Positions 10,201 through 18,508 of a stretch of 64,000 bases of DNA are shown one piece after another (the stretch's first letter is position 1; each line of letters begins with the position of its first letter). Source of the stretch: Spirosoma validum (GTDB lineage Bacteria; Bacteroidota; Bacteroidia; Cytophagales; Spirosomataceae); the NCBI RefSeq assembly GCF_014699035.1, contig NZ_JACXAA010000001.1:62001-126000 (forward strand), read 5' to 3'. The position numbers and the translations under genes were made by a program. The notes under the pieces were generated by a model. That model had not been told where the DNA came from, searched no databases, and was given only the letters and a program-made list of their open reading frames with translations.

Positions 10201-10498
10201 TGCGCCCAACGATACCAAAGTGTCATATGAAACCTACGCGCGGACGTACGGCGACGGGACGCGGGGCGTCACGAACGCTACGTTCCTGAAACTGCGCGAA
10301 GTATCTATTGGCTATACACTCCCCAGTGCCATTGCCAGCCGCATTGGTGCCCGGTCGGCCAGCATTTCGCTGACGGGACAAAACGTGTGGATGTGGGCTA
10401 AAGCGTTCCGGTACGCCGACCCTGACAAAGCCGACGATACCCAGCTTACATCGCCATCCGTGCGTTACGTAGGTGCGAACCTGCAACTGACCTTTTAA
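7298..10498 (+). CDS. SusC/RagA-family TonB-dependent outer-membrane transporter
   Basis: About 1066 residues. After a signal region (hydrophobic FVLWLSCLSFAATYA) comes a CarboxypepD-reg-like beta-sandwich with GVVHDTKTNTPLPGVNVTIK and DAQGKYRI (about residues 60-110). A plug domain follows with the SusC signature region DEVIVTALGVKREERALGY, LLVIDGVPYGN and IESIDVLKGPTASALYGSRG, then a 22-strand-type barrel to the final strand ending VGANLQLTF. With SusD it would import a bound ligand across the outer membrane, driven by TonB. I chose ATG 7298 because it is followed closely by the signal peptide; an upstream in-frame start (7244) adds 18 poorly fitting residues. SusD follows after 24 bp. The genes after SusD suggest lipid or head-group material rather than glycan as ligand. 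Confidence 0.95.
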   Translation: MVHVLREWSSCYRLAGRARIHFVLWLSCLSFAATYARSGPESLTHPTSLPANGEASVDITINGVVHDTKTNTPLPGVNVTIKGTTRGATTDAQGKYRIVVKGPTDVLVFSFIGYTNKEETVGNRTEINVTMADDQKQLDEVIVTALGVKREERALGYAVQKVSGSTLQTVKGVNAATSLTGRVAGLWVRNSTEFNEAPTLQLRGETPLLVIDGVPYGNMNIGNIPQDDIESIDVLKGPTASALYGSRGGSGAIIITTKRGANSKGLTVTVNSNNMVNAGFLMLPEVQHSYSAGLGGVYDPTDYIWGQKLDIGKRASQWNPITKRMEDMELTSRGKTNFQDFLVPGMISNNNVSLSQSGENGSFRVSLNHIYNKGQYPNLQANALNFSVSGEMKVGDKFTLSSQAGFNRKTAPQIFGSGYTNQGYIYNILIWMGPEYDLSLYKDNYWVVPNEQQNWHYKAWYDNPYLMAYEKLNGIEQNKINTNLTATYTPFPGAKVIVRPGLDMFFNNETRRNPPNILSTRGWVANGLYSIDQRNGYSFNGDALITYNKQVGKLDIDALVGGTIFTYSNKEIYSATRGGIVVPGYYSLNNSIERPDVVVNPNPSTQASLFTTTDGNPYGKKQVNSLYGKLTLSYLNSLFLDVTGRNDWSSTMPVSSRSYFYPSVGGSVVMSEFLKMPTWLDFWKLRGSWTLSKSDLGVYATNQTYSTTTADWDNLNSATYPTTIRTSNVKPETNRTWEIGTSAYFLGKRLKLDVAYFDKYNYNIQRSATISPSSGFTSTLINTLESYVRRGLEVTLDATVIKRGNFQWDATANYSFNHRYFKELDPVYSANNLWTKVDGRVDTYTGRTWVTDRSGNVVHQTNGLPLASNYNYLYGLTDPDFIWGLANTIRYKDFQIGLRFDGRIGGYLNNYSSYKMWDTGSHPDSDNQWRYDEVVNGNKSYVGQGVKVTGGAVTYDNYGQITSDTREFAPNDTKVSYETYARTYGDGTRGVTNATFLKLREVSIGYTLPSAIASRIGARSASISLTGQNVWMWAKAFRYADPDKADDTQLTSPSVRYVGANLQLTF

Positions 10499-10522
10499 TC
10501 GACCGCCAAACCGACATTTCGG

Positions 10523-12058
10523 ATGAAAACGACTTATAAACACTATTTTATCGCCGGTCTGGTGCTGCTGTCTTCGACGAGTTGCTCACATTTCGACGAG
10601 ATTAACTCGAACCCCGATGCGGCTGTCAATGCGACGGCCCCCATGCTGGCGACCAAGCTGATTCTGAACATTACGGATGAGACGATCAACTCCCAGAAAA
10701 GCTTTATGCAGCCCTTCATGCTTGGTAAAACGATTCTGTACACGGAATTCGCGGAACCGCAGCAATACAACGACCTCGGACGTACTAGTTTTGACGTCGT
10801 ACCGGTGTTGACCAACGTCGAGAAAATGCAGGCTTATGCCGCTACAAGCGCAGCCAAAGATTCCTATACGGCGCTGGGGCATTTTATTCGGGCCTGGAAA
10901 TTTTTCAATCTGACCATGCGCGTGGGTGATATTCCGTACAGCAACGCCCTAAAAGGCGAAACCGGCGGTATTGCTCCTGCGTATGATACGCAAAAACAAG
11001 TGTTTCAGGGAATTCTGAATGAGCTGGACGAAGCCAACACACTTTTCGCCAAGGGCATCAAATTCGACGGCGATCCAATTTACGGGGGCGATGCGGCCAA
11101 GTGGCGCAAATTAGTCAATACGTTCGAGTTGCACATACTGCTTAATCTGTACAGGAAAACCGCCGATACCGATCTGAAAGTAACGGATCGGTTCAAAGAT
11201 ATTGTCGCGAACCGCCCGATCTTCCAGAGTAACGCTGATAATTTTCAGCTCGTATATTCCGACAAAGCGGGCCAACGGTATCCGTTCTACAAACTGGGCA
11301 ACCCATCCATTATTTACACAATGGTTTCCAGTACGTTGACCGATAAACTAAAAACCCTAAACGACCGCCGACTGTATTACTATGCCAATCCATCGCCGGT
11401 GCAGATCAGCAAAGGGAAAGCCGTCAACGACCCGACCGCCTACATTGGTACGGACCCGTCGATGGTGTACGCCGACGTGAGCAAAATTTACGCGACGAAA
11501 GATTACTCGAACGTCAACAGCCGCTACATGGAACTGCCCGCCGGCGAACCGGTTTATCTACTGAGTTATTCGCAGTTGAAGTTCATGCTGGCCGAAGCCA
11601 CCGTTCGGGGCTGGATCACGGGCACCCCAGCCGCTACGTACTATACCGATGGCATTACAGCGGCCATGACGTTTGTGATGAACAACACGCCCAACGACCC
11701 GGCTTACCACCACAACATGCCTATTACAGCCGACTACATCAGCAGCTACGTAGCGTCGGATAAGGTGAAGCTAACCGGTAATTCGGAACAGATGATCGAG
11801 CAGATTGTAACCCAGCGGTTTATCAGTACATTCCTGCAATCGCCCTACGACGCCTTTTTCGAGAACCGTCGGACAGGGTATCCGGCTTTCCCGATCAATC
11901 CGGCCTCGAACGTAAACGTACCCGGCACCAAACTTCCTGTGCGCTGGCTGTATCCCCAAAGTGAGCTGGATTATAACGGGACGAACGTAAAACAGGCACT
12001 GACGACTCAGTTCAACGGCAGCGACACAACCAACGAACTGATGTGGATTCTGAAGTAA
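10523..12058 (+). CDS. SusD/RagB-family surface lipoprotein
   Basis: A 511-residue lipoprotein: signal peptide with lipobox LSSTSC, lipidated Cys21, followed by SHFDEINSNPDAA, the usual SusD start. Helical repeat segments typical of the TPR-like SusD core include ALGHFIRAWKFFNLTMRVGDIPYSNAL and the SusD-specific PVYLLSYSQLKFMLAEATVRG (about residue 345). It resembles the SusD-like_2 branch rather than classical starch-type SusD. It would form the lid on the upstream SusC transporter and bind ligand at the cell surface. The gene ends just before an imperfect inverted repeat; the phospholipase C gene begins 170 bp later on the same strand. Confidence 0.93.
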   Translation: MKTTYKHYFIAGLVLLSSTSCSHFDEINSNPDAAVNATAPMLATKLILNITDETINSQKSFMQPFMLGKTILYTEFAEPQQYNDLGRTSFDVVPVLTNVEKMQAYAATSAAKDSYTALGHFIRAWKFFNLTMRVGDIPYSNALKGETGGIAPAYDTQKQVFQGILNELDEANTLFAKGIKFDGDPIYGGDAAKWRKLVNTFELHILLNLYRKTADTDLKVTDRFKDIVANRPIFQSNADNFQLVYSDKAGQRYPFYKLGNPSIIYTMVSSTLTDKLKTLNDRRLYYYANPSPVQISKGKAVNDPTAYIGTDPSMVYADVSKIYATKDYSNVNSRYMELPAGEPVYLLSYSQLKFMLAEATVRGWITGTPAATYYTDGITAAMTFVMNNTPNDPAYHHNMPITADYISSYVASDKVKLTGNSEQMIEQIVTQRFISTFLQSPYDAFFENRRTGYPAFPINPASNVNVPGTKLPVRWLYPQSELDYNGTNVKQALTTQFNGSDTTNELMWILK

Positions 12059-12085
12059 GCCGGTCACGCACCGAACGCGTTTTGG

Positions 12086-12165
12086 TTTCGACAGGATTCA
12101 TCGGATGAAACAGAATGGGCGCTACCCGTAAAAAATCCTGTTTTATCCGGTAAATCCTGTCGAAA
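12086..12165. terminator. Imperfect inverted repeat with ACAGGATT words after SusD
   Basis: Arms 12086-12113 and 12138-12165 match at 25 of 28 positions, each containing TTTCGACAGGATT and an AAACAG end. A second partial copy of the word, AATCCTG, lies inside. It could attenuate transcription between SusD and the phospholipase gene. There is no T-run on either side, so full termination is uncertain. It may be a small dispersed repeat. Confidence 0.45.
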
Positions 12166-12228
12166 ACGTTTATCTTCGGGAATGGCCGCAAGCCAGTACA
12201 CCGGCAATTCTACTTTATTTTGCTTCTC

Positions 12229-14736
12229 ATGGACTCCAGACGGGATTTTTTAAAAAAAGCCGCTCTTTTATCCGCCAGTTTTCCGGGGGTTCTGCCCGAA
12301 TCCATCCAGAAAGCGTTCGCCATTGACCCGCAACCGGGCACTACGTATCTGGATGCCGAACACGTCGTGATTCTGATGCAGGAAAACCGTTCGTTCGATC
12401 ATACCTACGGGTCGCTTCAGGGCGTTCGGGGATTCAACGACCCGAGAGCGATCGACCTGCCCAATAAAAATAAAGTTTGGTTGCAGACCAACGCGGCAAA
12501 CGAAACATACGCTCCGTTCCGGCTAAATATCAAAGATACCAAAGCCACCTGGATGAGTTCGTTGCCGCACTCCTGGGAAAATCAGGTCGATGCCCGTAAC
12601 AAGGGCCGGTGTGACGGCTGGCTGGAAGCCAAGAAATCAGGAAATAAAGAGTACGCCAAAATGCCGCTGACGCTGGGGTATTACAACCGGCAGGATCTTC
12701 CATTTTACTACGCCCTGGCAGATGCATTTACCGTGTGCGATCAGAATTTCTGCTCGTCGCTAACCGGTACAACCCCGAACCGCCTGTTTTTCTGGACGGG
12801 CACTGTCCGTGATCCACGCGACCCGAAGGCAATGGCCAACGTACGGAATGAAAACGTAGATTACGAGTCGGAAGTAAACTGGACAACCTTTCCGGAGCGT
12901 TTGGAAGACCTGGGCATTTCCTGGAAAATTTACCAGAATGAAATCAGCCTGCCGACGGGTCTGGAAGGCGAAGCGGACGGTTGGCTCGGCAATTTCACCG
13001 ATAACCCGATCGAATGGTTTTCGCAGCACCAGGTCCGATTCCACCCGGCTTACTATCCGTATATTCAACAACAGGAAAAAGTACTTCCCGAACGCATACA
13101 GACGCTGGAAGCCAAGCTAAAAACTATGTCTGAGAGCGATAAAGAGTATGCCCGAACGAAACGGGAATTGGCTAATCAGCAGCATTGGCTAACGTTGATT
13201 CGGGAAGATCTGGTAAAATACACGCCCGAGAAATTCAAGCAACTCTCGCAACGGGAAAAGAACCTCAGCGCCAGGGCATTCACGACGAACGCCAACGATC
13301 CCGATTACCACACGCTAACAACACTGACGTATCAGGACGGTGCGACAAAACGGGAAATGGAGGTTCCCAAGGGCGACGTACTGCACCAGTTCAGGGCCGA
13401 TGTGAAGAACCGAAAATTACCGACTGTTTCGTGGCTGGTTGCTCCCGAGAATTTCTCCGATCACCCGTCGGCTCCCTGGTATGGTGCCTGGTATCTGTCG
13501 GAAGTGATGGACATTCTGACGCAGAATCCGGAGGTTTGGAAAAAGACCATTTTCATTCTGGCTTACGACGAAAACGACGGCTATTTCGACCACGTACCGC
13601 CTTTCGTTCCGGCACATCCCGATCAGCCCGAAACCGGTTTGACCAGCAACGGCATCGATACGCGACTGGAATTCGTTACGCAGGAACAGGAGAACAAACG
13701 GCCGAACAAAGGCCGTACGGGACCAATTGGGCTAGGGTATCGGGTGCCCCTGGTCATTGCCTCACCCTGGAGTCGGGGTGGTTACGTTTGTTCGGAAATC
13801 TTCGATCATACGTCGACGCTCCAGTTCCTGGAAACGTTTTTAAGTCATAAAAAAGGCAGGAAAATTGAGGAGTCGAATATTAGCTCCTGGCGACGAACTG
13901 TCTGTGGGGATCTGACCTCCGCTTTCCGACCCTATCAGGGCGAAACGATTAAACTCCCGGCGTTCGTCGCCAAAGATGCCTTCATCGAAAGTATTCATAA
14001 AGCTCAATTTCAGCCAGTTCCGTCGGGTTACAAAGCCTTTACTGCCGACGAAATCCGGCAGATCAATCAGAATCCAGCCGCTTCGGAACACGTACCAAAT
14101 CAGGAAAAAGGCATTCGTCCTGCGAATGCGCTGTCCTATGAATTATACGCGGATGGACGTATCGACAACAAGCGGTTTAGGCTGACCATGTCGGCCAGAA
14201 ATGAAGTCTTCGGCAAACAGGCACTTGGCGCACCGTTTCAAGTCCACCAGATCCTGAACGATGACGTAGCGATACGTTCCTACACGGTTGCTACGGGTGA
14301 TCAACTCAGTGATTTCTGGCCAGCCGATGTGCCGTATCATCTGCGCATTTATGGGCCGAACGGCTTCTTCCGTGACTTTAAAGGCGCACCGGGAAATCCG
14401 CCAATCGAAATTTCCTGTGAGTACGAGCGAGATGCCAGGAAGCAGTTTACAGGCAACGTAGTGGTAAAGCTAAAAAACACCGACGCCCAGCGAACGTATC
14501 AGGTTCAACTCGTCGACAATAGTTATCACACGAAAAGCGAGCAAAAAATACTGGATAAAGCGGGCACAAAAGGTGCTCAACAAAGCATCGTATTGACTTT
14601 AAAAGGTAGCTACAATTGGTATGATTTCAGCGTAAAAGTGGCGGGTTTTGATACGTTCCTGCAACAGTATGCAGGACGCGTTGAGACAGGAAAGCCTGGC
14701 TATACTGATCCGCTGATGGGGCAGACGATCGTATAA
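12229..14736 (+). CDS. Phosphocholine-type phospholipase C, Tat-exported
   Basis: About 835 residues, the length of the bacterial acid-phosphatase-superfamily phospholipases C (PlcH/PlcN type), which hydrolyse phospholipids to diacylglycerol and the phosphorylated head group. The N-terminus carries a twin-arginine signal (SRRDFLKKAALLSASFPG). Metal and nucleophile motifs are present: VILMQENRSFDHTYGSL (about residues 44-60), GTTPNRLFFWTG (about 179-190) and AYDENDGYFDHVPPF (about 443-457). The C-terminal 200 residues form the two beta domains usual in this family (FRLTMSARNEVFGKQALGAPF; FSVKVAGFDTFLQQYAGRVE). ATG 12229 puts the RR motif at residues 4-5; an upstream start adds three residues. 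It lies between SusCD and an ethanolamine permease, which favours phosphatidylethanolamine as substrate. That is inference. Confidence 0.93.
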   Translation: MDSRRDFLKKAALLSASFPGVLPESIQKAFAIDPQPGTTYLDAEHVVILMQENRSFDHTYGSLQGVRGFNDPRAIDLPNKNKVWLQTNAANETYAPFRLNIKDTKATWMSSLPHSWENQVDARNKGRCDGWLEAKKSGNKEYAKMPLTLGYYNRQDLPFYYALADAFTVCDQNFCSSLTGTTPNRLFFWTGTVRDPRDPKAMANVRNENVDYESEVNWTTFPERLEDLGISWKIYQNEISLPTGLEGEADGWLGNFTDNPIEWFSQHQVRFHPAYYPYIQQQEKVLPERIQTLEAKLKTMSESDKEYARTKRELANQQHWLTLIREDLVKYTPEKFKQLSQREKNLSARAFTTNANDPDYHTLTTLTYQDGATKREMEVPKGDVLHQFRADVKNRKLPTVSWLVAPENFSDHPSAPWYGAWYLSEVMDILTQNPEVWKKTIFILAYDENDGYFDHVPPFVPAHPDQPETGLTSNGIDTRLEFVTQEQENKRPNKGRTGPIGLGYRVPLVIASPWSRGGYVCSEIFDHTSTLQFLETFLSHKKGRKIEESNISSWRRTVCGDLTSAFRPYQGETIKLPAFVAKDAFIESIHKAQFQPVPSGYKAFTADEIRQINQNPAASEHVPNQEKGIRPANALSYELYADGRIDNKRFRLTMSARNEVFGKQALGAPFQVHQILNDDVAIRSYTVATGDQLSDFWPADVPYHLRIYGPNGFFRDFKGAPGNPPIEISCEYERDARKQFTGNVVVKLKNTDAQRTYQVQLVDNSYHTKSEQKILDKAGTKGAQQSIVLTLKGSYNWYDFSVKVAGFDTFLQQYAGRVETGKPGYTDPLMGQTIV

Positions 14737-14755
14737 TTAATGAGCGAAAGAGCGA

Positions 14756-16087
14756 ATGGCTGACAAACAACCTGAATTAAAGAAAGCGTTAAAGCCCGTT
14801 CATGTATGGGCAATAGGGGTTGGGCTGGTCATATCGGGCGAGTATTTCGGCTGGAATTATGGCTGGGCTGTAGCGGGAACCGTTGGCTTACTCATTGCTA
14901 CGTTGCTAATTACGTTGCTCTACGTTACGTTTATTTTCAGCTTTACGGAATTGACTACCGCCATTCCGAACGCGGGTGGCCCATTTGCCTATGCGCTGCA
15001 AGCGTTCGGACCCGTGGGCGCTTTGGTGGCAGGCTATGCTACCCTAATTGAATTTTTGTTTGCTACGCCCGCTATCGCATTAGCCTTGGGCAGCTACGTC
15101 CATTTTCTGTATCCATCGGTTCCGATTCTGGTGGCGTCGGTGGTCTCTTATGTCCTGTTCACGGTCATTAATCTACTGGGGATCAAAGAGGCCGCCTGGT
15201 TCTCGCTGATCATGACCTTGCTGGCCATTGCCGAACTGATTCTGTTTATTGGAGTTGTAGCCCCTGATGTCAAACTGACTAATTTCTTACACAACCCTAT
15301 GCCATTTGGGTGGCCGGGCGTCTTTGCAGCATTACCCTTTGCGATCTGGCTGTACGTGTGTCTGGAAGGCGTTGCCATGGTCGCAGAAGAAGTAGAAGAC
15401 AAAAAGAACGCCATTGCCAAAGGCTATATCTCGGCCTTGCTCACGTTGATGATTCTGGCACTGGCCGTGATGCTTTGCGTAGGCGGCATTGCGGAATGGG
15501 AAAAGCTGGACCACCTCGATTATCCGTTACCGGAGTCGATTGCTCTGGTCCTGGGTCGCGACAATCCGTTAACCAAATTGTTTGCCAGTGTTGGTCTGTT
15601 TGGCCTGATCGCTTCGTTTCACGGGATTATCATCACGTATTCCCGACAGATTTTCGCCCTGGCGCGGGCTGGCTACTTACCGGGTGTTCTATCAGATGTC
15701 AGCCGTACCCGACAAGTGCCGTACTGGGCATTACTGGTTGGTGGCGCGTTTGGCATCGCAGCACTTTTCATACTGAATACGAGCCACTTAGTTGTTTTAT
15801 CCACAATTGGCGCCGTAGTGGTTTATATCATCAGTATGCTGGCGTTGTTTCGGCTTCGTCAAACGCAGCCTGCTATGCCCCGTTCGTTTAAAGCGCCTTT
15901 TTACCCCGTGTTTCCGGCCATTGCTTTAGTTCTGGCCATTGTCGCCTTGGGTGCTATGATTTATTTTTATAGCTGGCTGAGTTTATTGTTTTTCGCCGGA
16001 TTACTTGTCGTAGCGGGCTTGTTCTACGTATCAGGTCGATACCAGAAGAGCAAAAACGACTGGCGGGCTGGCGTACCCGTCAACTAA
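14756..16087 (+). CDS. eat: Ethanolamine permease (APC superfamily)
   Basis: A 443-residue inner-membrane protein with about 12 transmembrane segments. The N-terminal stretch HVWAIGVGLVISGEYFGWNYG (about residues 19-39) is typical of the ethanolamine permease branch of the APC superfamily, as are FTELTTAIPNAGGPFAYA and the later SFHGIIITYSRQIFALARAGYLP. It would import ethanolamine for the EutBC lyase encoded next (EutB begins 62 bp downstream). It starts 19 bp after the phospholipase C stop, so the two genes are almost certainly co-transcribed. A general amino-acid role is possible, but the eutBC neighbours argue strongly for ethanolamine. Confidence 0.9.
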   Translation: MADKQPELKKALKPVHVWAIGVGLVISGEYFGWNYGWAVAGTVGLLIATLLITLLYVTFIFSFTELTTAIPNAGGPFAYALQAFGPVGALVAGYATLIEFLFATPAIALALGSYVHFLYPSVPILVASVVSYVLFTVINLLGIKEAAWFSLIMTLLAIAELILFIGVVAPDVKLTNFLHNPMPFGWPGVFAALPFAIWLYVCLEGVAMVAEEVEDKKNAIAKGYISALLTLMILALAVMLCVGGIAEWEKLDHLDYPLPESIALVLGRDNPLTKLFASVGLFGLIASFHGIIITYSRQIFALARAGYLPGVLSDVSRTRQVPYWALLVGGAFGIAALFILNTSHLVVLSTIGAVVVYIISMLALFRLRQTQPAMPRSFKAPFYPVFPAIALVLAIVALGAMIYFYSWLSLLFFAGLLVVAGLFYVSGRYQKSKNDWRAGVPVN

Positions 16088-16149
16088 GAGTCATCGTAGC
16101 GTCGGGCGGGTACAGCCGTTCATAAAACCGACACCTCCCGATAAAAACT

Positions 16150-17532
16150 ATGGCGTATCAATGCACAATTAGTGGCTTTACGTATCGCTTCAATGACCTG
16201 AAAGAACTGCTGGCCAAAGCGAGTCCGCTCCGTTCGGGTGACGTACTCGCCGGTATAACAGCCGAAAGCTACGAAGAGCGCGTCGCGGCTCAAATGTGTC
16301 TGGCCGATTTGCCACTCACTACGTTCCTGAACGAAGCCGTTATCCCTTATGAAACCGACGACGTAACACGCCTGATTATTGATACCCACAACAAACTTGC
16401 CTTTGCACCGATCAGTCATTTCACGGCTGGTGATTTACGGGATTGGTTGTTGAGCGATGAGGCTGATGCCGTTACGTTGCAGCAACTGGCCCCTGGGCTA
16501 ACCCCCGAAATGGTTGCGGCTGTATCGAAACTCATGCGGAATCAGGATTTGATTCTGGTGGCGAAAAAGTGCGAAGTTGTTACCCGATTTCGAAATACGA
16601 TCGGATTACGAGGACACCTATCCGTACGGCTACAACCCAACCATCCGATCGATGATATGAAGGGGATAGCGGCCAGTATGATTGATGGGTTACTTTACGG
16701 CAGTGGCGATGCAATGATCGGTATCAATCCTGCCACGGATAGCCCGGCCGCTACGTCCCGTTTACTGCACATGATCGACGAGATCCGTGAGCGATTTGCG
16801 ATTCCGACGCAAAGTTGTGTGTTGAGCCATATTACCACTACGGTACAGTTGATACAACAGCAGGTTCCCGTCGACCTGGTTTTTCAATCCATTGCCGGCA
16901 CCGAAAAAGCGAACGCCAGTTTTGGCGTTACGTTGCCAATTTTGCAGGAGGCTTACGAAGCTGGCCTATCCTTGAAGCGGGGTACACTTGGCAATAATCT
17001 GATGTATTTCGAAACCGGCCAGGGCAGCGCGTTATCGTCTGGAGCGAATCATAACGTCGATCAGCAGACCTGCGAAGTACGGGCCTATGCAGTAGCCCGA
17101 CAGTATAAACCGTTTCTGGTGAACTCCGTCGTTGGTTTCATCGGTCCCGAATACCTGTTCGATGGGAAGCAGATTATCCGGGCTGGGCTCGAAGATCACT
17201 TCTGCGGCAAACTGATGGGGCTACCGATGGGCATGGACATCTGCTATACCAATCACGCTCAGGCCGATCAGGATGATATGGATACGTTGCTAACAATACT
17301 GGGTGTAGCGGGCATTAATTTTATTATGGGTGTTCCGGGAGCCGATGACATTATGCTGAATTATCAGTCAACCTCGTTTCACGATGCACTCTATCTCCGT
17401 CGGGTACTCGACCTGCGACCCGCTCCGGAATTTGGCGAGTGGCTGCTTCGACAAGGTATCATGGACCAGCAGGGTAATCGATTGTCAGATGGTTCGCAGA
17501 AACAGTTTTACTCGGCACTCCTTCCAGCGTAG
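16150..17532 (+). CDS. eutB: Ethanolamine ammonia-lyase large (alpha) subunit
   Basis: A 460-residue cytosolic subunit, the usual length. With EutC and adenosylcobalamin it splits ethanolamine to acetaldehyde and ammonia. Conserved family stretches: LRSGDVLAGITAESYEERVAA (about residues 26-46), VARKCEVV/VTRFRNTIGLRGHLSVRLQPNHP region (about 140-162), LYGSGDAMIGINPATDS (about 182-198), FQSIAGTEKANASFG, YFETGQGSALSSGANHNVDQ (catalytic Glu region, about 283-302) and LPMGMDICYTNHAQADQDDMD (cobalamin and substrate side). No cobalamin riboswitch is seen upstream and no eutA reactivase or microcompartment gene adjoins. Its last two codons and stop form the outer base of a perfect 38-bp hairpin that precedes eutC. 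Confidence 0.97.
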   Translation: MAYQCTISGFTYRFNDLKELLAKASPLRSGDVLAGITAESYEERVAAQMCLADLPLTTFLNEAVIPYETDDVTRLIIDTHNKLAFAPISHFTAGDLRDWLLSDEADAVTLQQLAPGLTPEMVAAVSKLMRNQDLILVAKKCEVVTRFRNTIGLRGHLSVRLQPNHPIDDMKGIAASMIDGLLYGSGDAMIGINPATDSPAATSRLLHMIDEIRERFAIPTQSCVLSHITTTVQLIQQQVPVDLVFQSIAGTEKANASFGVTLPILQEAYEAGLSLKRGTLGNNLMYFETGQGSALSSGANHNVDQQTCEVRAYAVARQYKPFLVNSVVGFIGPEYLFDGKQIIRAGLEDHFCGKLMGLPMGMDICYTNHAQADQDDMDTLLTILGVAGINFIMGVPGADDIMLNYQSTSFHDALYLRRVLDLRPAPEFGEWLLRQGIMDQQGNRLSDGSQKQFYSALLPA

Positions 17533-17620
17533 TGGCAGAGGGGTAAGGGCATGGGGCAGAGGGTACTTTCCTTTCTCATCCCACCCTCTGCCCCATGCCC
17601 TTACCCCTCTGCCACTACGC
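17527..17620. repeat. Perfect 38-bp inverted repeat between eutB and eutC
   Basis: Arm 17527-17564 is exactly complementary to arm 17583-17620, with an 18-nt loop. The left arm is mostly purine (GGCAGAGGGG..), the right mostly pyrimidine. It starts inside the last sense codon of eutB (GCG) and includes its TAG stop. A third partial copy of the right-arm words (CCCTTACCCCCCTGCCC) follows at about 17620-17636, directly before eutC. As RNA it would be a very stable hairpin between two subunits of one enzyme, so it may protect, attenuate or rebalance the two messages rather than simply terminate. Confidence 0.9.
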
Positions 17621-17644
17621 CCTTACCCCCCTGCCCAAACACCT

Positions 17645-18406
17645 ATGAACGAGCTAAAGAAAACAGATACAGACGCGGATGAGTGGTCATCATTAAAGGC
17701 CTATACCAACGCCCGTATTGCGCTTGGACGCACCGGCGTGTCCATTCCGCTCCGGGAGTCGCTTCAGTTCAAACTCGCTCATGCTCACGCTAAAGATGCC
17801 GTCTATTCTCAACTAAATCTTCCTGACTTACAAGCGAGTTTGTCGGCTAGCGGTCTACCCATCCATTCCGTTCGAAGCCAGGCCGAAAACCGCGATACGT
17901 ATCTGCAACGCCCTGACTTAGGCCGTTTGCTGGATGATACGTCTACAGCAAAACTTCAACAACTTGCTGGTTCTCCTGTCGATATCTGCCTGATTATTGC
18001 CGATGGTCTTTCCGCAACGGCGGTCATGCAAAATGCGGGCACTGTAGTCAATCTACTTGTCGAAAAAATTCGGCAGGCGGGTTATTCGCTGGCACCGATT
18101 ATTTTGGTTGAGCAGGGACGAGTAGCAATTATGGATGCTATCGGTGGGCTGCTACATCCCCGGCTGGCGATTATTCTGATTGGTGAGCGACCGGGGCTTA
18201 GTTCGTTCGATAGTATGGGGGCTTACATTACGTATGCTCCTCAACCTGGTCTTACCGACGAGCGACGCAATTGTATTTCTAACATTCGAGACCAGGGCCT
18301 CCCCCCTGCTATGGCCGTCGATAAGCTTATGTATCTGATTCACGCAGCCTTCCGATTGCAGCTAACCGGCGTAGCGCTGAAGGATAACGACGGTCTTTTG
18401 GGCTAA
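17645..18406 (+). CDS. eutC: Ethanolamine ammonia-lyase small (beta) subunit
   Basis: About 253 residues from ATG 17645 (MNELKKTDTD). The same frame is open far upstream, but that part runs through eutB and the hairpin and is not coding. Family stretches: LKAYTNARIALGRTGVSIPL (about residues 17-36), LKFKLAHAHAKDAV-type segment, RSQAENRDTYLQRPDLGRLL, and the cobalamin-side core VDICLIIADGLSATAVMQNA, plus ERPGLSSFDSMGAYITYAPQ near the C-terminus. It pairs with EutB to make the cobalamin-dependent lyase. It sits 112 bp after eutB, the gap being almost wholly hairpin. It ends the cluster. Confidence 0.96.
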   Translation: MNELKKTDTDADEWSSLKAYTNARIALGRTGVSIPLRESLQFKLAHAHAKDAVYSQLNLPDLQASLSASGLPIHSVRSQAENRDTYLQRPDLGRLLDDTSTAKLQQLAGSPVDICLIIADGLSATAVMQNAGTVVNLLVEKIRQAGYSLAPIILVEQGRVAIMDAIGGLLHPRLAIILIGERPGLSSFDSMGAYITYAPQPGLTDERRNCISNIRDQGLPPAMAVDKLMYLIHAAFRLQLTGVALKDNDGLLG

Positions 18407-18441
18407 TTACTAGCTTGGCCGTTCCAGATCAACTTCCCAAC

Positions 18442-18464
18442 TAGGCGTATTGACTGTACGCCTA
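18442..18464. terminator. Small hairpin after eutC
   Basis: TAGGCGTA (18442-18449) and TACGCCTA (18457-18464) form a perfect 8-bp stem with a 7-nt loop, 35 nt after eutC and ahead of the convergent histidine phosphatase gene. It lacks a T-run, so termination is a weak guess. Confidence 0.3.
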
Positions 18465-18508
18465 TTACCTTTCGTGGATGCTTTTACTGTAGTTTCCCAA
18501 TCCTTATC

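Noticed and set aside
16088..16149. Cobalamin riboswitch ahead of eutB
   Set aside because: The gap is only 62 bp, too short for the element, and no B12-box is visible.
17384..17644. Upstream extension of the eutC frame
   Set aside because: It lies in another frame of eutB and through the 38-bp hairpin; EutC family proteins begin near MNELKK at 17645.
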